Positions 1-10,807 of a stretch of 64,000 bases of DNA are shown here, piece by piece. Both the position numbers and the translations under genes were made by a program. The stretch comes from Pseudomonas aestuarii. Lineage in GTDB: Bacteria > Pseudomonadota > Gammaproteobacteria > Pseudomonadales > Pseudomonadaceae. The stretch is from the NCBI RefSeq assembly GCF_027988105.1, contig NZ_JAQJZJ010000003.1, forward strand, positions 62,001 to 126,000, read 5' to 3'. Below the pieces are notes generated by a model, which worked only from the letters and a program-made list of their open reading frames with translations, searched no databases and had not been told where the DNA came from. Every line of letters starts with the position of its first letter. Positions within the stretch are counted from its first letter, which is position 1.

Positions 1-1477
1 AGGCGATGCCTTGACGCAGCTCTTCGCGTTGCACGCCCTTGACGTAGGCCAGCATGCCTTGCTCGGCGAAGTAACCTTTGGCCAGGTTGTCGGTGGACAG
101 CGCAGCGGTGTGGTACGTCGGCAGGGTGATCAGGTGGTGGAAGATACCCGCCTGAGCCGAGCTGTCGCGCTGGAAGGTGCGGATCATTTCGTCTGCACGA
201 ACAGCCAGTTCGGTTTCGTCGTAGTCAATGCTCATCAGTTTGGCGCGGTCGTAGGCAGATACGTCTTTGCCTTCGCCAGCCATGATGTCGAACATTTGTT
301 GACGGAAGTTCAGAGTCCAGTTGAAGGACGGGCTGTTGTTGTAGACCAGCTTGGCGTTCGGGATCACTTTGCGGATCTCGTTGACCATGGCAGCGATCTG
401 ACCAACGTGCGGCTTCTCGGTTTCGATCCACAACAGATCGGCACCATTTTGCAGCGAGGTGATGCTGTCGAGTACGCAGCGCTCTTCACCAGTGCCCTTG
501 CGGAACTGGAACAGGTTGCTTGGCAGACGCTTGGGGCGCAGCAATTTGCCTTCGCGGTTGAGTACCACGTCGCCGTTTTTCAGGTCGGAGGCGGAGACTT
601 CTTCGCAATCGAGGAACGAGTTGTACTGGTCGCCCAGGTCACCCGGCTCGTTGGTTACAGCGATCTGCTTGGTCAGGCCGGCACCCAGGGAGTCGGTACG
701 CGCAACGATCACGCCGTTGTCGATACCCAGCTCAAGGAAGGCGTAACGCACCGCATTGATCTTGGCCAGGAAGTCGGCGTGAGGAACGGTAACTTTACCG
801 TCCTGGTGGCCGCACTGCTTCTCATCGGAAACCTGGTTTTCGATCTGGATGCAGCAAGCGCCTGCTTCGATCATGCGCTTGGCCAGCAGGTAGGTGGCTT
901 CCGGGTTACCGAAGCCAGCGTCGATGTCGGCGATGATCGGTACTACGTGGGTTTCGTAGTTGTCGATCTGGTTCTGCAGGTCGGCGACTTTGGCTTGGTC
1001 GCCAGCTTCGCGAGCGGCGTCCATGGCTGTGAACAGCAGGTCCAGTTCGCGGGCATCAGCCTGGCGCAGGAAGGTGTACAGCTCTTCAATCAGGTCGGAG
1101 ACCGACGTTTTCTCGTGCATGGACTGGTCCGGCAGTGGGCCGAACTCGGAACGCAGAGCGGCGACCATCCAACCGGACAGGTAGAGGTAGCGCTTGTTGG
1201 TGGTCTTCAAGTGCTTCTTGATCGAAATCAGCTTCTGCTGACCGATGAAGCCATGCCAGCAGCCCAGGGACTGGGTGTAGACGGAGGAGTCGGCATCGTA
1301 CTCGGCCATGTCTTTGCGCATGATATCGGCGGTGTACTGCGCGATTTCCAGACCGGTCTTGAAGCGGTTCTGAGTGCGCATGCGAGCCACGGATTCCGGG
1401 TTGATCGCGCTCCAGCTGCTGCCGTTGGTCTCTTTCAGAGCGGCGACTGCCTTGATGTCGTTTTGATAAGCTGACAT
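1..1477 (-). CDS. aceA: Isocitrate lyase (5' part, continues past window start)
   Basis: First enzyme of the glyoxylate shunt: cleaves isocitrate to glyoxylate and succinate in the cytosol, needed on acetate and fatty acids. The reading frame opens at 1477 (MSAYQNDIKAV) after a clear GAAGGA ribosome site and stays open for 492 codons to the window edge, so the C-terminus is missing. The catalytic signature KQCGHQDGKVTVPH is present with the active-site cysteine at about residue 222. The length points to the long (about 530 residue) pseudomonad form rather than the shorter E. coli type. A strong sigma-70-like promoter lies about 400 bases upstream. The long open frame on the opposite strand is a shadow. 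Confidence 0.96.
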   Translation of the reverse strand, partial: MSAYQNDIKAVAALKETNGSSWSAINPESVARMRTQNRFKTGLEIAQYTADIMRKDMAEYDADSSVYTQSLGCWHGFIGQQKLISIKKHLKTTNKRYLYLSGWMVAALRSEFGPLPDQSMHEKTSVSDLIEELYTFLRQADARELDLLFTAMDAAREAGDQAKVADLQNQIDNYETHVVPIIADIDAGFGNPEATYLLAKRMIEAGACCIQIENQVSDEKQCGHQDGKVTVPHADFLAKINAVRYAFLELGIDNGVIVARTDSLGAGLTKQIAVTNEPGDLGDQYNSFLDCEEVSASDLKNGDVVLNREGKLLRPKRLPSNLFQFRKGTGEERCVLDSITSLQNGADLLWIETEKPHVGQIAAMVNEIRKVIPNAKLVYNNSPSFNWTLNFRQQMFDIMAGEGKDVSAYDRAKLMSIDYDETELAVRADEMIRTFQRDSSAQAGIFHHLITLPTYHTAALSTDNLAKGYFAEQGMLAYVKGVQREELRQGIA

Positions 1478-1884
1478 GGTCAATCCTTCAAAGTATGTGT
1501 TTGGTTGAGCACCGGCTTTCCCACTCAAAACCTGTGAGGGTCATGGTTGCGGGGGCTCACAACAGTACGAGAGATATTGACCAGGGCGCAGTTGTAACTG
1601 GGGAGGAGGGGGACGAAACGAACAGTGCGGTCGACTACAACTGCTGCAAATGAACAAGTCATTTGGCGTTTACCGGCTCGTGGATGCCGTTGGACGACTC
1701 AGTGGCTGTAACTGTCTGCTGGCTGCTACGTTGAAGCGCTTCCCCGTCCCTCAGGACAACTTCGTTCCAGTCGCAATCTCGTCGAACTGCCTTGTGGGCT
1801 TTACAACACGAATCGGTTCTGGCGGTAAGCTGGAACTCGATCCGGAGACCCTTTCCAGGGCCCCTGATTAGCGGGAGCGAGGCC

Positions 1885-1913
1885 ATAATGCCTCTGCTAA
1901 AAGTGTTCGTCAA
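1885..1913 (-). promoter_or_regulatory. Probable sigma-70 promoter driving aceA
   Basis: On the minus strand TTGACG (1913-1908) and CATTAT (1890-1885) are separated by exactly 17 bases. Transcription would run toward aceA with a leader of about 400 bases. Prediction from consensus only. Confidence 0.55.
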
Positions 1914-1919
1914 ACGTTT

Positions 1920-1945
1920 TGTAGTGCTTTTTCGTTACTACTACA
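1920..1945. promoter_or_regulatory. Inverted repeat TGTAGT-N14-ACTACA, possible operator
   Basis: TGTAGT at 1920-1925 and ACTACA at 1940-1945 form a perfect 6-base inverted repeat seven bases upstream of the -35 box. A second ACTAC at 1937-1941 allows an alternative spacing. The position suits a regulator of the glyoxylate shunt (RccR is a known pseudomonad regulator of aceA), but I cannot confirm the match to its consensus. Confidence 0.35.
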
Positions 1946-1985
1946 TAAGTATTACGACGACCGGCCGGTCAGTTCTGGGCAGGGT

Positions 1986-2795
1986 TTACTCGGCAATCTC
2001 GACCTTGACCCGCAGCGTCATGTCCTCACGGCCCTGGGTCGAATGCTGACGCAAGAAGCCGCCTTGCTCGGCCTGGCTCTGCTGGTTAACACCGCCGATG
2101 CTGATCCACTGCCCAAGCCTGCCACTAACCCGAGTATCGGTGCTCTGGATGTCGATCACGCCTGGCCGCGACTCGCTCAGTCGGTCACGGTTGCTGCTGA
2201 TCTCGATGTGCACAATCTCCCCCGTCAGGCTGGCGGTCACGTAGAAACCGCGGGTGACGTCGCGGTATTCGGTGCTGCTGTACACCTGCCCATAAGGGTC
2301 GGTGCCGGTTGACCTCAGGGGAACACTTTGGCCGACCTGGATCAGCGCCGGGTAGCCTTCGTTGGCCTGCACCTGCTGAGTGCCACCGCCACGGCTGTCG
2401 GTCGTGCGGCTGATGATGTGCACCTGGTCACGACCGCTGCTTTCACCCCGGCCAATCTGGACCTGAGCATTGCCGGCACTCAGGGTGCCGTCGGCACGAT
2501 AACCGCGGTCGTTCTGGTAGCTGGACTCAGAGCTGTCGACACTGATCAGCAAGCGCCGGGGGCGGGTGTCCAGTTGCTCGAGCAACTGGCGGATTTCCGC
2601 GATCTTGGCTGGCGTGGCGTTGACGATCAACTGGTTGCCATAAGCATTGACCCGCCCATCGCTGGCAAGCACCGACTGGACTACCGGCAATACCTCTTCG
2701 GCGGTGCGGTAATTCAGCGGGATGACCTCGGTGGCCGCCCAGAGGGGCATGGCCATGCCGAACAGCAGGGCCGCAAGCAGGTTTCGTGCGCTCAT
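1986..2795 (-). CDS. Secretin-N domain periplasmic protein
   Basis: A 269-residue exported protein. It starts with a signal peptide (MSARNLLAALLFGMAMPLWA) followed by a short secretin N-domain (about residues 20-100; VIPLNYRTAEEVLPVVQSVL, then a QLLEQLDTRPR segment) as found in type II/III secretin subunits. The rest resembles the N-terminal half of a secretin but there is no pore-forming C-terminal domain, so it is unlikely to form a channel. The start at 2795 has a good AAGGAG site, and the ATG overlaps the stop of the upstream gene by four bases, so translation is probably coupled. Substrate and partner are unknown. Last gene of the roxA group. Confidence 0.75.
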   Translation of the reverse strand: MSARNLLAALLFGMAMPLWAATEVIPLNYRTAEEVLPVVQSVLASDGRVNAYGNQLIVNATPAKIAEIRQLLEQLDTRPRRLLISVDSSESSYQNDRGYRADGTLSAGNAQVQIGRGESSGRDQVHIISRTTDSRGGGTQQVQANEGYPALIQVGQSVPLRSTGTDPYGQVYSSTEYRDVTRGFYVTASLTGEIVHIEISSNRDRLSESRPGVIDIQSTDTRVSGRLGQWISIGGVNQQSQAEQGGFLRQHSTQGREDMTLRVKVEIAE

Positions 2796-3430
2796 AGCAG
2801 AAGGCTCCTTATATCCGGGTCGGTGATGCTGGTTTGCCAGGCCTGATCGAATTGAGCCTGGCGCAAGCGCACGCGGGCGGGGTCCTGGTACAGCGCATAA
2901 CCGGCACATTGCTCGGGCGCCGGGCGCAGCAGCAAACCGTGGTCATCGGCCAGTAAAAACGCCACCTCTTCTGCGGGGTAATCCGGGTGCAGCTTGCGGA
3001 TATGCAGGTTGCTCGACAGGCGGTGTGACAGGCCAAGCAGGCGGTGGCCTTGTTTGACCGCACGGGTGAGGTCTTTGACCAGGATGCGCAGGCGGTTCTT
3101 CGGGCTGGCAAGCAGGAAGCGCGTACAGGCCTCCTGGATGCTGCTGTGATGGTACAGCCAGGGTTCCAGGTCGGTGCTGTAGATGCACAGGCTGCGCTGG
3201 GCTTGCTGGAGCATGGCCAGGGCATGGGCACGGGCCATCTCGGGATGATTGAAGCGTTCGAGCGCCAGGTGCTCGCCAAGGATGAACGGGGCTGGTTCTG
3301 TCAGCGGGTTGTGCGCCAGGGCGGAGTCGGGATTGAGTACGGCAAAACGCCCCGGCGACTGAAACTCGATGGCGGGAAGCTCTGCTGGCTCGTTGCTCTC
3401 GGTTGCATCTGGCGGGGCGTTTTCGTTCAT
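2792..3430 (-). CDS. DUF7931-type (phospholipase-D-like fold) protein
   Basis: A 212-residue cytosolic protein of unknown function. Residues from about 70 on show a pattern reminiscent of phospholipase-D-like folds (AMLQQAQRSLCIYSTDLEPW), but no HKD motif is visible, so nuclease or lipase activity is doubtful. Homologues are often labelled as HPA2-type acetyltransferase partners, apparently because they sit beside, or are fused to, a GNAT domain, as here. The start MNENAPP at 3430 lies 13 bases after the GNAT stop; the upstream extension in the same frame overlaps the GNAT gene and was rejected. It overlaps the secretin-N gene by four bases. Confidence 0.65.
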   Translation of the reverse strand: MNENAPPDATESNEPAELPAIEFQSPGRFAVLNPDSALAHNPLTEPAPFILGEHLALERFNHPEMARAHALAMLQQAQRSLCIYSTDLEPWLYHHSSIQEACTRFLLASPKNRLRILVKDLTRAVKQGHRLLGLSHRLSSNLHIRKLHPDYPAEEVAFLLADDHGLLLRPAPEQCAGYALYQDPARVRLRQAQFDQAWQTSITDPDIRSLLL

Positions 3431-3443
3431 CCTGACCTCGGGT

Positions 3444-3869
3444 CTATTGGCTGTGGCGCACCATATCCACATGGGGAATACCGGCGTCGAGGTATTCGCC
3501 GCTGACGATGGCAAAACCAAGCCTTTCATAGAACGGCGTGGCCTGCACCTGGGCGCTGAGCATTTGTTGCTGCAGGCCACGCTTTTCCGCTTCGGCGATC
3601 ACCGCGCGCAGCAGGGCATCGCCGACTTTCAGGCCACGCCAGTCCTTGAGTACCGAAACCCGACCGATATGGCCGTCCGGCAGCAGGCGTGCGGTACCGA
3701 TCGGGTAATCGCCTTCGTAGGCGAGAAAGTGCGATGCCTCAGGATCTTCGGCATCCCACTCGAGTTCCGGCGGCACCGCTTGTTCGGCAATGAATACGGT
3801 CTCGCGAATCCGCCGCAGATCGGCGTTGTCTTTTTGCCAGTCGGCCAGGCGCACGTGAATGCTATTCAT
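3444..3869 (-). CDS. GNAT family N-acetyltransferase
   Basis: A 141-residue acetyl-CoA-dependent N-acetyltransferase of the GNAT fold. The acetyl-CoA binding stretch is visible (IGRVSVLKDWRGLKVGDALL, motif A), followed by FYERLGF of motif B. The family includes ElaA-like enzymes; the N-terminal ETVFIAEQAVPPELEWD supports that group. The substrate is not known. The start MNSIHVRL at 3869 overlaps the end of roxA by eight bases, which implies translational coupling; the longer in-frame start falls wholly inside roxA and is unlikely. Confidence 0.85.
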   Translation of the reverse strand: MNSIHVRLADWQKDNADLRRIRETVFIAEQAVPPELEWDAEDPEASHFLAYEGDYPIGTARLLPDGHIGRVSVLKDWRGLKVGDALLRAVIAEAEKRGLQQQMLSAQVQATPFYERLGFAIVSGEYLDAGIPHVDMVRHSQ

Positions 3870-5028
3870 CGGCAAACTCCAGACTACCCTGTTTGGCCAG
3901 TTCCAATAGCAGGTTACGCCCCTCGTCATCGGCCAGCCATGGCGCAAGGTTGTCGACATGTAACGCGTCGGCCGAGCAGATCAGCTTCAGCAGGTCGCGC
4001 AGGCTGGCAGACAGCAGGCGGCTCTGGCCGCTGGCAAACAGCACCAGGTCTTCGCCCACCTCGGACCAAGCCAGGCGTGCACTGGGATTGCGAATCAGAA
4101 CGGCGCCGTCATCCAGGCTGCCGAGGAAGGCGGGTTCGTCGATCTCGATAGTGGCGATCAGCTCGGGGTAGCGCGGTTCGGTCATGAACTGGCCGAACCA
4201 GGTCATCAGCAGGCGCTCATCGCTCATGTGTTCATTGAGCAGGGCTTTCAACCGATCCAGCGAGTCACGCTGGATCTGGTGCGGGTCGCTGGTCGGTTGC
4301 GCATCGGCGTCGCTGTAGCGCTCCTCGTCAGGCAGGAACTGGCCGAGAAAGTCGGTGAAATGGGTCAGTACTTCAGCGGCGCTAGGCGCGCGGAAGCCTA
4401 CGGAATAGGTCATACAATCATCCTCAGCGGTACCACAGTGGGCCAGGAGCGGCGGCAGATAGAGCATGTCGCCGGGCTCCAGCACCCATTCTTCAGTTTT
4501 AGCGAATTCGGCAAGGATCTTCAGGTCCGCGTGTTGCAGCAATGGGCTATCGGAGTTGCACATCTGGCCGACCTGCCAGCGGCGCTTGCCGTAGCCCTGG
4601 AGCAGGAACACATCGTAATTGTCGAAGTGCGGCCCAACACCGCCGCCCGGTGCGGCAAAGCTGATCATCACGTCGTCGATACGCCACTTGGGCAGAAACT
4701 TGAACTCTTCGAGTAATTCGGCCACTTCCGGCACGAACTGATCGACGGCTTGCACCAGCAGGGTCCAGTCGCGCTCCGGCAGTTGGGCGAAGGCATCTTC
4801 GGCGAACGGGCCGCGGCGTAATTCCCATGGGCGCTCGCCGTGCTCGATGACCAGGCGCGACTCGATTTCCTCTTCCAGGGCCAGGCCGGCCAGTTCGTCC
4901 GGCGAGATCGGGCTCTCGAAGCCGGGCATGGCTTGGCGCACCAGCAGGGGTTTCTTCTGCCAGTAGTCACGCAGGAATTCACGGGCTGTAAGGCCACCCA
5001 ACAGCTGCAGCGGAGTATCAGGATTCAT
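3862..5028 (-). CDS. roxA: Ribosomal protein uL16 (L16) 3-hydroxylase, JmjC/cupin
   Basis: A 388-residue Fe(II)/2-oxoglutarate oxygenase of the YcfD/RoxA family, known to hydroxylate an arginine of ribosomal protein L16. The iron triad is intact: His134 and Asp136 in GPHFDNYDVF and His197 in PPLLAHCG. The N-terminal JmjC domain (about 90-220) is followed by the helical dimerisation and winged-helix part that marks this family. It heads a minus-strand group roxA-GNAT-DUF7931-secretinN with overlapping or nearly abutting genes. It is separated from purB upstream by a strong terminator, so it probably has its own promoter in the short gap. Confidence 0.9.
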   Translation of the reverse strand: MNPDTPLQLLGGLTAREFLRDYWQKKPLLVRQAMPGFESPISPDELAGLALEEEIESRLVIEHGERPWELRRGPFAEDAFAQLPERDWTLLVQAVDQFVPEVAELLEEFKFLPKWRIDDVMISFAAPGGGVGPHFDNYDVFLLQGYGKRRWQVGQMCNSDSPLLQHADLKILAEFAKTEEWVLEPGDMLYLPPLLAHCGTAEDDCMTYSVGFRAPSAAEVLTHFTDFLGQFLPDEERYSDADAQPTSDPHQIQRDSLDRLKALLNEHMSDERLLMTWFGQFMTEPRYPELIATIEIDEPAFLGSLDDGAVLIRNPSARLAWSEVGEDLVLFASGQSRLLSASLRDLLKLICSADALHVDNLAPWLADDEGRNLLLELAKQGSLEFADE

Positions 5029-5054
5029 CGCTAAGCCCTTGAAATAAATAAAAG

Positions 5055-5090
5055 CCCAAAAATAAAAACGCCCGGCACTGCCGGGCGTGC
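5055..5090 (-). terminator. Rho-independent terminator of purB
   Basis: An eight-base stem CGCCCGGC...GCCGGGCG at 5069-5087 is followed on the minus strand by a T-rich tract (TTTTTATTTTT). It lies just after the purB stop and before roxA. Confidence 0.85.
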
Positions 5091-5105
5091 AAGGGACTCG
5101 GTCGG

Positions 5106-7343
<2,238 letters not shown>

Positions 7344-8861
7344 TTAGCGGCGTAGTTTGTTGCCCTGGTAGTCAAGTGCGTCGGCGTACTTCTTCGCCTT
7401 GTCCGAACTCTTGTCGGTGCCATTGACCGATGAGGTGGTCATCGCGAAGGTGAAGACCGCATGAGCCGCGGCATCGGCCATTTGCTCCAGCGCCTCGTCA
7501 CTGTTGTTGTCAAAGGTGTCGCAGGCAAGGTGGTAACAGGGGTCGTACGGCTCTCCGGCGACTCCGCCATAGATTGCCGCCTGCTCGGGGGTCTTGATGC
7601 CCTCGGCGCCGGTGAAGAGACCGCCGGCCGGAATGCCGACTGCGATGAAGGGGCCGTAGTCGGAGCGCCCGTCGAAGGCAGTCGGCTCGACCGGCAACCC
7701 CTGATCGGCAAAATACTTGAGGAACACCTGCTCGATATTGTCGGAGCCGTTGGGACCCGCGGTGCCGGTTGCCGAGCCGTCGCCATCGTAAACAAAGCGC
7801 GCGAAATTGGGTGAGCCGATCATGTCGAAGTTGAGGTTTACCGCGATGTCCTTGATATCGCGCGCACTCAGGCCATCGACGTAGGCCTGGGAGCCAAGCA
7901 GTCCGGCCTCCTCGGCGCCCCACCAGGCAAAGCGCAGCTGGTTGACGGGGGCGATGCCCGTTTCGGCCAGCCGCAGCGCCATTTCGAGCAGCGCCGCCGA
8001 TCCGCTGCCGTTGTCATTGATGCCCGGGCCTTCCGGCACCGAGTCGAGGTGCGCACCGACCACCACCACGCGGTCGTCCCGCCCGCCTGGGGTTTCGGCG
8101 ATCAGGTTGGCGGTGCTGCGGGTTTCCGAAATGGCGTCGACGAAGACGCGGGCCTGCACGTCGGGTGTTGTCGCCAGATCTTCGCCAACGGCGAAGGCTG
8201 CGCCGACCACCGGTATGCTGACGGACGGCTCGCCAAGTGTGCCGTTGAAGGCGTCGGTACGTCCCGGCTGACCCTCGTTGAAGATCACCACGCCGCTCGC
8301 ACCTGCCGCCTGGGCATTCTGTGCCTTCAGCAAAAAGCTGCAGCTGCCGCGCTGGATGATGGCGATACTGCCGGGCGTGAAGCCGGCAAAGTCCTCTGGC
8401 TCGCAGCCGCTGGTCGAGCTGTTGGCTGTCGCGGCCGGCGGCAGCTGCAGGTCGACGCCTTCGGCAGGGCCGGTAACATCGCCGGCGCCGGAGTATGACA
8501 TGGTGATGAACCCGCTGGCGTCGGCGTAGGGGTACACAGTGGGCACTGGCGCCAGCTGTGTGAGCTCTGCCTGTGACAGTTCCTCGAAGTAGGGAAACTC
8601 GAAGGGCTGCACAGTTACCACGTAGCCGGCTAGCTCGACCAGCAACTTAATATGCTCGAGCGAGGCCTTATAGCCCGGTGTCGACGCGGCGCGCGTACCT
8701 TCATTGGCATCGGCGATAAACTGCAATTCGACCTGATGTGCACGCACGCCGTCTGCCGTAATGGCCGCGCGAAAGGCCTCGGTATCGACCGAGACGGCCG
8801 CGGTGCTCTGTTGCGCGGCGAGGAGGGCTGCTGCCAGCAGCGTCAGCTTCATGGTTCTCAT
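7344..8861 (-). CDS. Secreted M28 family aminopeptidase (PaAP-like) with PA domain
   Basis: A 505-residue exported zinc aminopeptidase related to the P. aeruginosa secreted aminopeptidase PaAP. Signal peptide at residues 1-22 (MRTMKLTLLAAALLAAQQ). A protease-associated domain spans about 115-235, including SIAIIQRGSCSFLLKAQNA. The M28 domain carries the two-zinc ligands: His271 (AHLDS), Asp283 (NDNGSG), Glu318 with catalytic Glu317 (WGAEEAG), Asp346 (NFDMIG) and His444 (CYHLACD). A lysine-rich tail of about 25 residues follows. Start 8861 is chosen for its AGGAG site and signal peptide; the longer frame lacks both. It probably releases N-terminal amino acids outside the cell. No operon partner. 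Confidence 0.9.
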   Translation of the reverse strand: MRTMKLTLLAAALLAAQQSTAAVSVDTEAFRAAITADGVRAHQVELQFIADANEGTRAASTPGYKASLEHIKLLVELAGYVVTVQPFEFPYFEELSQAELTQLAPVPTVYPYADASGFITMSYSGAGDVTGPAEGVDLQLPPAATANSSTSGCEPEDFAGFTPGSIAIIQRGSCSFLLKAQNAQAAGASGVVIFNEGQPGRTDAFNGTLGEPSVSIPVVGAAFAVGEDLATTPDVQARVFVDAISETRSTANLIAETPGGRDDRVVVVGAHLDSVPEGPGINDNGSGSAALLEMALRLAETGIAPVNQLRFAWWGAEEAGLLGSQAYVDGLSARDIKDIAVNLNFDMIGSPNFARFVYDGDGSATGTAGPNGSDNIEQVFLKYFADQGLPVEPTAFDGRSDYGPFIAVGIPAGGLFTGAEGIKTPEQAAIYGGVAGEPYDPCYHLACDTFDNNSDEALEQMADAAAHAVFTFAMTTSSVNGTDKSSDKAKKYADALDYQGNKLRR

Positions 8862-9326
8862 GGGTTTCTCCTGTGCGAAAAATCTCACTGAAGACAACGC
8901 CTTTGAGCACTTCAGTGGCCGTAGCTGCCTGGCCGACTGCCTTTTGAATTTCCTCAATATCCGTGTCAGGCTGCCTCGAAGCATAGAGCAAATCCCGACA
9001 ACCGCCAGCTGGGCCATTGCACTGTAGCGGCCCGGCGGCAAACCGCAGTTAGCGTTCGTGCGAGTCCGCCTGCGACGGCGGCCGATACTCAGCGTGCTTT
9101 TGTCACTCTGGCGGATGAGGTTCAGGGCGGCGCGCCTGATGACTCACAGGGTACTGGCCACATGATCCTTGCGGAATCGATGATGATCAGCGCGCCGTGC
9201 AAGTCGAGTGCTTCATCAGCTCCGACGGCGCGCTGATTCCATTGGCTCTGCCCGCAATTTCCTGCTGGGCAAGCATCAGCCGTGCTTCGATAGCTAAGGC
9301 GCTTATCAGACGGATGGCACTGCCTT
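8862..9326. other. Intergenic region between EamA gene and peptidase
   Basis: About 465 bases with no convincing coding frame. It must contain the promoter of the peptidase (minus strand). A perfect 13-base inverted repeat lies at 9186-9237. Nothing else recognisable. Confidence 0.5.
9186..9237. repeat. Perfect 13-base inverted repeat
   Basis: ATCAGCGCGCCGT (9186-9198) is repeated in inverse as ACGGCGCGCTGAT (9225-9237) around a 26-base loop. It lies 90 bases past the EamA stop. There is no T-tract, so it is not a classic terminator; it could be a REP-like unit or an mRNA-end stabilising hairpin. Confidence 0.6.
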
Positions 9327-10172
9327 TCAGCCGGTGCGCCGGGGAATCGACAGCAGGCTGGCGCCGAATATCAGGCTGGCGCCCAGCAGGGAAGCCGTGT
9401 CTGGCACTTCTCCCCAGCGTAGCCAGGCAAGCGCTCCGGCGAAGACGATGGCCAGGTAGGCGAAGGGGCCGATCAGCCCGGGCGGCGCCAGGCTGTAGGC
9501 CCTGGACATGATGATCTGGCTGGCGGTGGCCAGCAGGCCGATCCCCAGCAGCCAGGTCAGCTGCAAGCGATCCAGCGGCTGCCAGGCCCAGCTCAGCGGG
9601 ATTGCCGACGCCAGAGCGCTGAATAGGGAGAAGTAGAAGACCATGCGAAAGGCCGGCTCGGTGTCACTCATCTGGCGGATCGAGACGAAGGCGAATGCTG
9701 CCAGTACGCTGGCGCTCATGCCGATCAGGGCCTGGCCGCCGAATAGCGCGGCGGAGGGTTTTGCGACCAGCAGCACACCAACCAGCCCGACCGCGGTGGT
9801 GGCCAGCATGCGCTTGCTCAGGGGTTCCTTCAGCCACCACCAGGCGATCAATGGGGTGAACAGCGGTGCCGAGTAGGTGAACAGCATGGCGTCGGCCAGC
9901 GGCAGGTGAGCGATGGCGTAGAAGAAGCAGTACATCGCCGTCAGGCCGAAACCGGTACGCCACAGGTGGGACTGGATCCGTGCGGTGTGCAGCGGGTGCA
10001 GTCCCTTGAGCAGGATCAACGGCAGGAAGAACAGCACGCCGACCAGATTGCGGGCGAACACCACCGTCTCGTTGTTGACGCTGGCGGAAACCTCTCGAAT
10101 GCCGACGCCCATCAGCGAGAACAGCAGCGCCGATAATGCCAGCAGCGCGGCGCCCTGCATGGGCTTGACCAT
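9327..10172 (-). CDS. EamA family (DMT superfamily) transporter
   Basis: An inner-membrane protein of about 281 residues with ten hydrophobic segments in two EamA repeats, the layout of drug/metabolite exporters. Visible segments include GAALLALSALLFSLMGVGIR, FTYSAPLFTPLIAWWWLKEP and GPFAYLAIVFAGALAWLRWG. The substrate cannot be inferred. The start is uncertain: ATG at 10172 (MVKPMQGAAL) is used, but GTG at 10184 or ATG at 10160 are possible, and none has a strong ribosome site. It follows hflD by 14 bases and is probably co-transcribed with mnmA and hflD. Confidence 0.85.
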   Translation of the reverse strand: MVKPMQGAALLALSALLFSLMGVGIREVSASVNNETVVFARNLVGVLFFLPLILLKGLHPLHTARIQSHLWRTGFGLTAMYCFFYAIAHLPLADAMLFTYSAPLFTPLIAWWWLKEPLSKRMLATTAVGLVGVLLVAKPSAALFGGQALIGMSASVLAAFAFVSIRQMSDTEPAFRMVFYFSLFSALASAIPLSWAWQPLDRLQLTWLLGIGLLATASQIIMSRAYSLAPPGLIGPFAYLAIVFAGALAWLRWGEVPDTASLLGASLIFGASLLSIPRRTG

Positions 10173-10186
10173 GCGGGTGGTCACGC

Positions 10187-10807
10187 TCAACCGCGTAACA
10201 ACGGGTAGAGCTCCTTGAGCAGCTTGCTGCGGCTGAAGACCAGTTGCCAGCGGTGGCCGCCGAGCTGACGCCACAATCGTGCCGCGCGGATACCGGCAAG
10301 CAGCAGGGCACGAATCTTCGAGGCGTTGCTTGGCTGTTGCAGGTGGCGCATGTCGCCCTGGACCTGGATGCGCTGGCGGAATGTACTGATGGTGTCCTGG
10401 TAAAGACTGCCGCAGGCGGCAATCACGTTCTCATGCACCAGGCCAAAATGACCGACCTGGTTCTGAATCTGATCCAGGCGGCTGCCCATTACCTGGAGCA
10501 TGTCGTCGCGCTTGGCCAGTTGTCTTTCCAGCCCAAGGAGGGCTAAGGCATAGCGCAGGGGTTCGCGCTGCAGGGTGGCCGGGTCGCGCTCCAGAGAACT
10601 GATCAGGGCGCGATAACCGTCACGCAGGTTGAGGTCATCACCACCGTATACATCCAGGGTGTTTTTGGGGTTGCGTACCAGCAGGCTGCCCAGCAGGCAT
10701 GCGACTCCTGGCTCGCCAACCTGACCGGTCTTGGCCAGCTTGTCGACCAGAACGGCGGCCTCGAAAACTGCAGCCAGTGCGACCAGTTGTTCCTGCGTTG
10801 GACTCAT
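10187..10807 (-). CDS. hflD: High-frequency lysogenization protein HflD homologue
   Basis: A 206-residue, largely helical protein homologous to E. coli HflD (YcfC), a peripheral membrane protein that influences lambda lysogeny by sequestering CII; its housekeeping role is unclear. Typical features are the N-terminal [20 protein letters not shown] and the central [15 protein letters not shown]. Length is close to the E. coli protein. The ATG overlaps the mnmA stop by four bases, a conserved arrangement that implies translational coupling. Confidence 0.93.
   Translation of the reverse strand: MSPTQEQLVALAAVFEAAVLVDKLAKTGQVGEPGVACLLGSLLVRNPKNTLDVYGGDDLNLRDGYRALISSLERDPATLQREPLRYALALLGLERQLAKRDDMLQVMGSRLDQIQNQVGHFGLVHENVIAACGSLYQDTISTFRQRIQVQGDMRHLQQPSNASKIRALLLAGIRAARLWRQLGGHRWQLVFSRSKLLKELYPLLRG

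Larger units (their letters stand above)
1478..1985. other. Long leader / intergenic region upstream of aceA
   Basis: About 500 bases with no convincing gene. Short open frames exist on both strands, but none has a ribosome site or a recognisable protein. It holds the probable aceA promoter (1885-1913, minus strand) and an inverted repeat (1920-1945), so the aceA mRNA probably has a leader of about 400 bases. Confidence 0.6.

Noticed and set aside
11-1474. Open frame of 487 codons on the plus strand
   Set aside because: Exact antisense of aceA; Val/Gln/Gly-rich composition typical of a mirror frame in GC-rich coding DNA, no family match.
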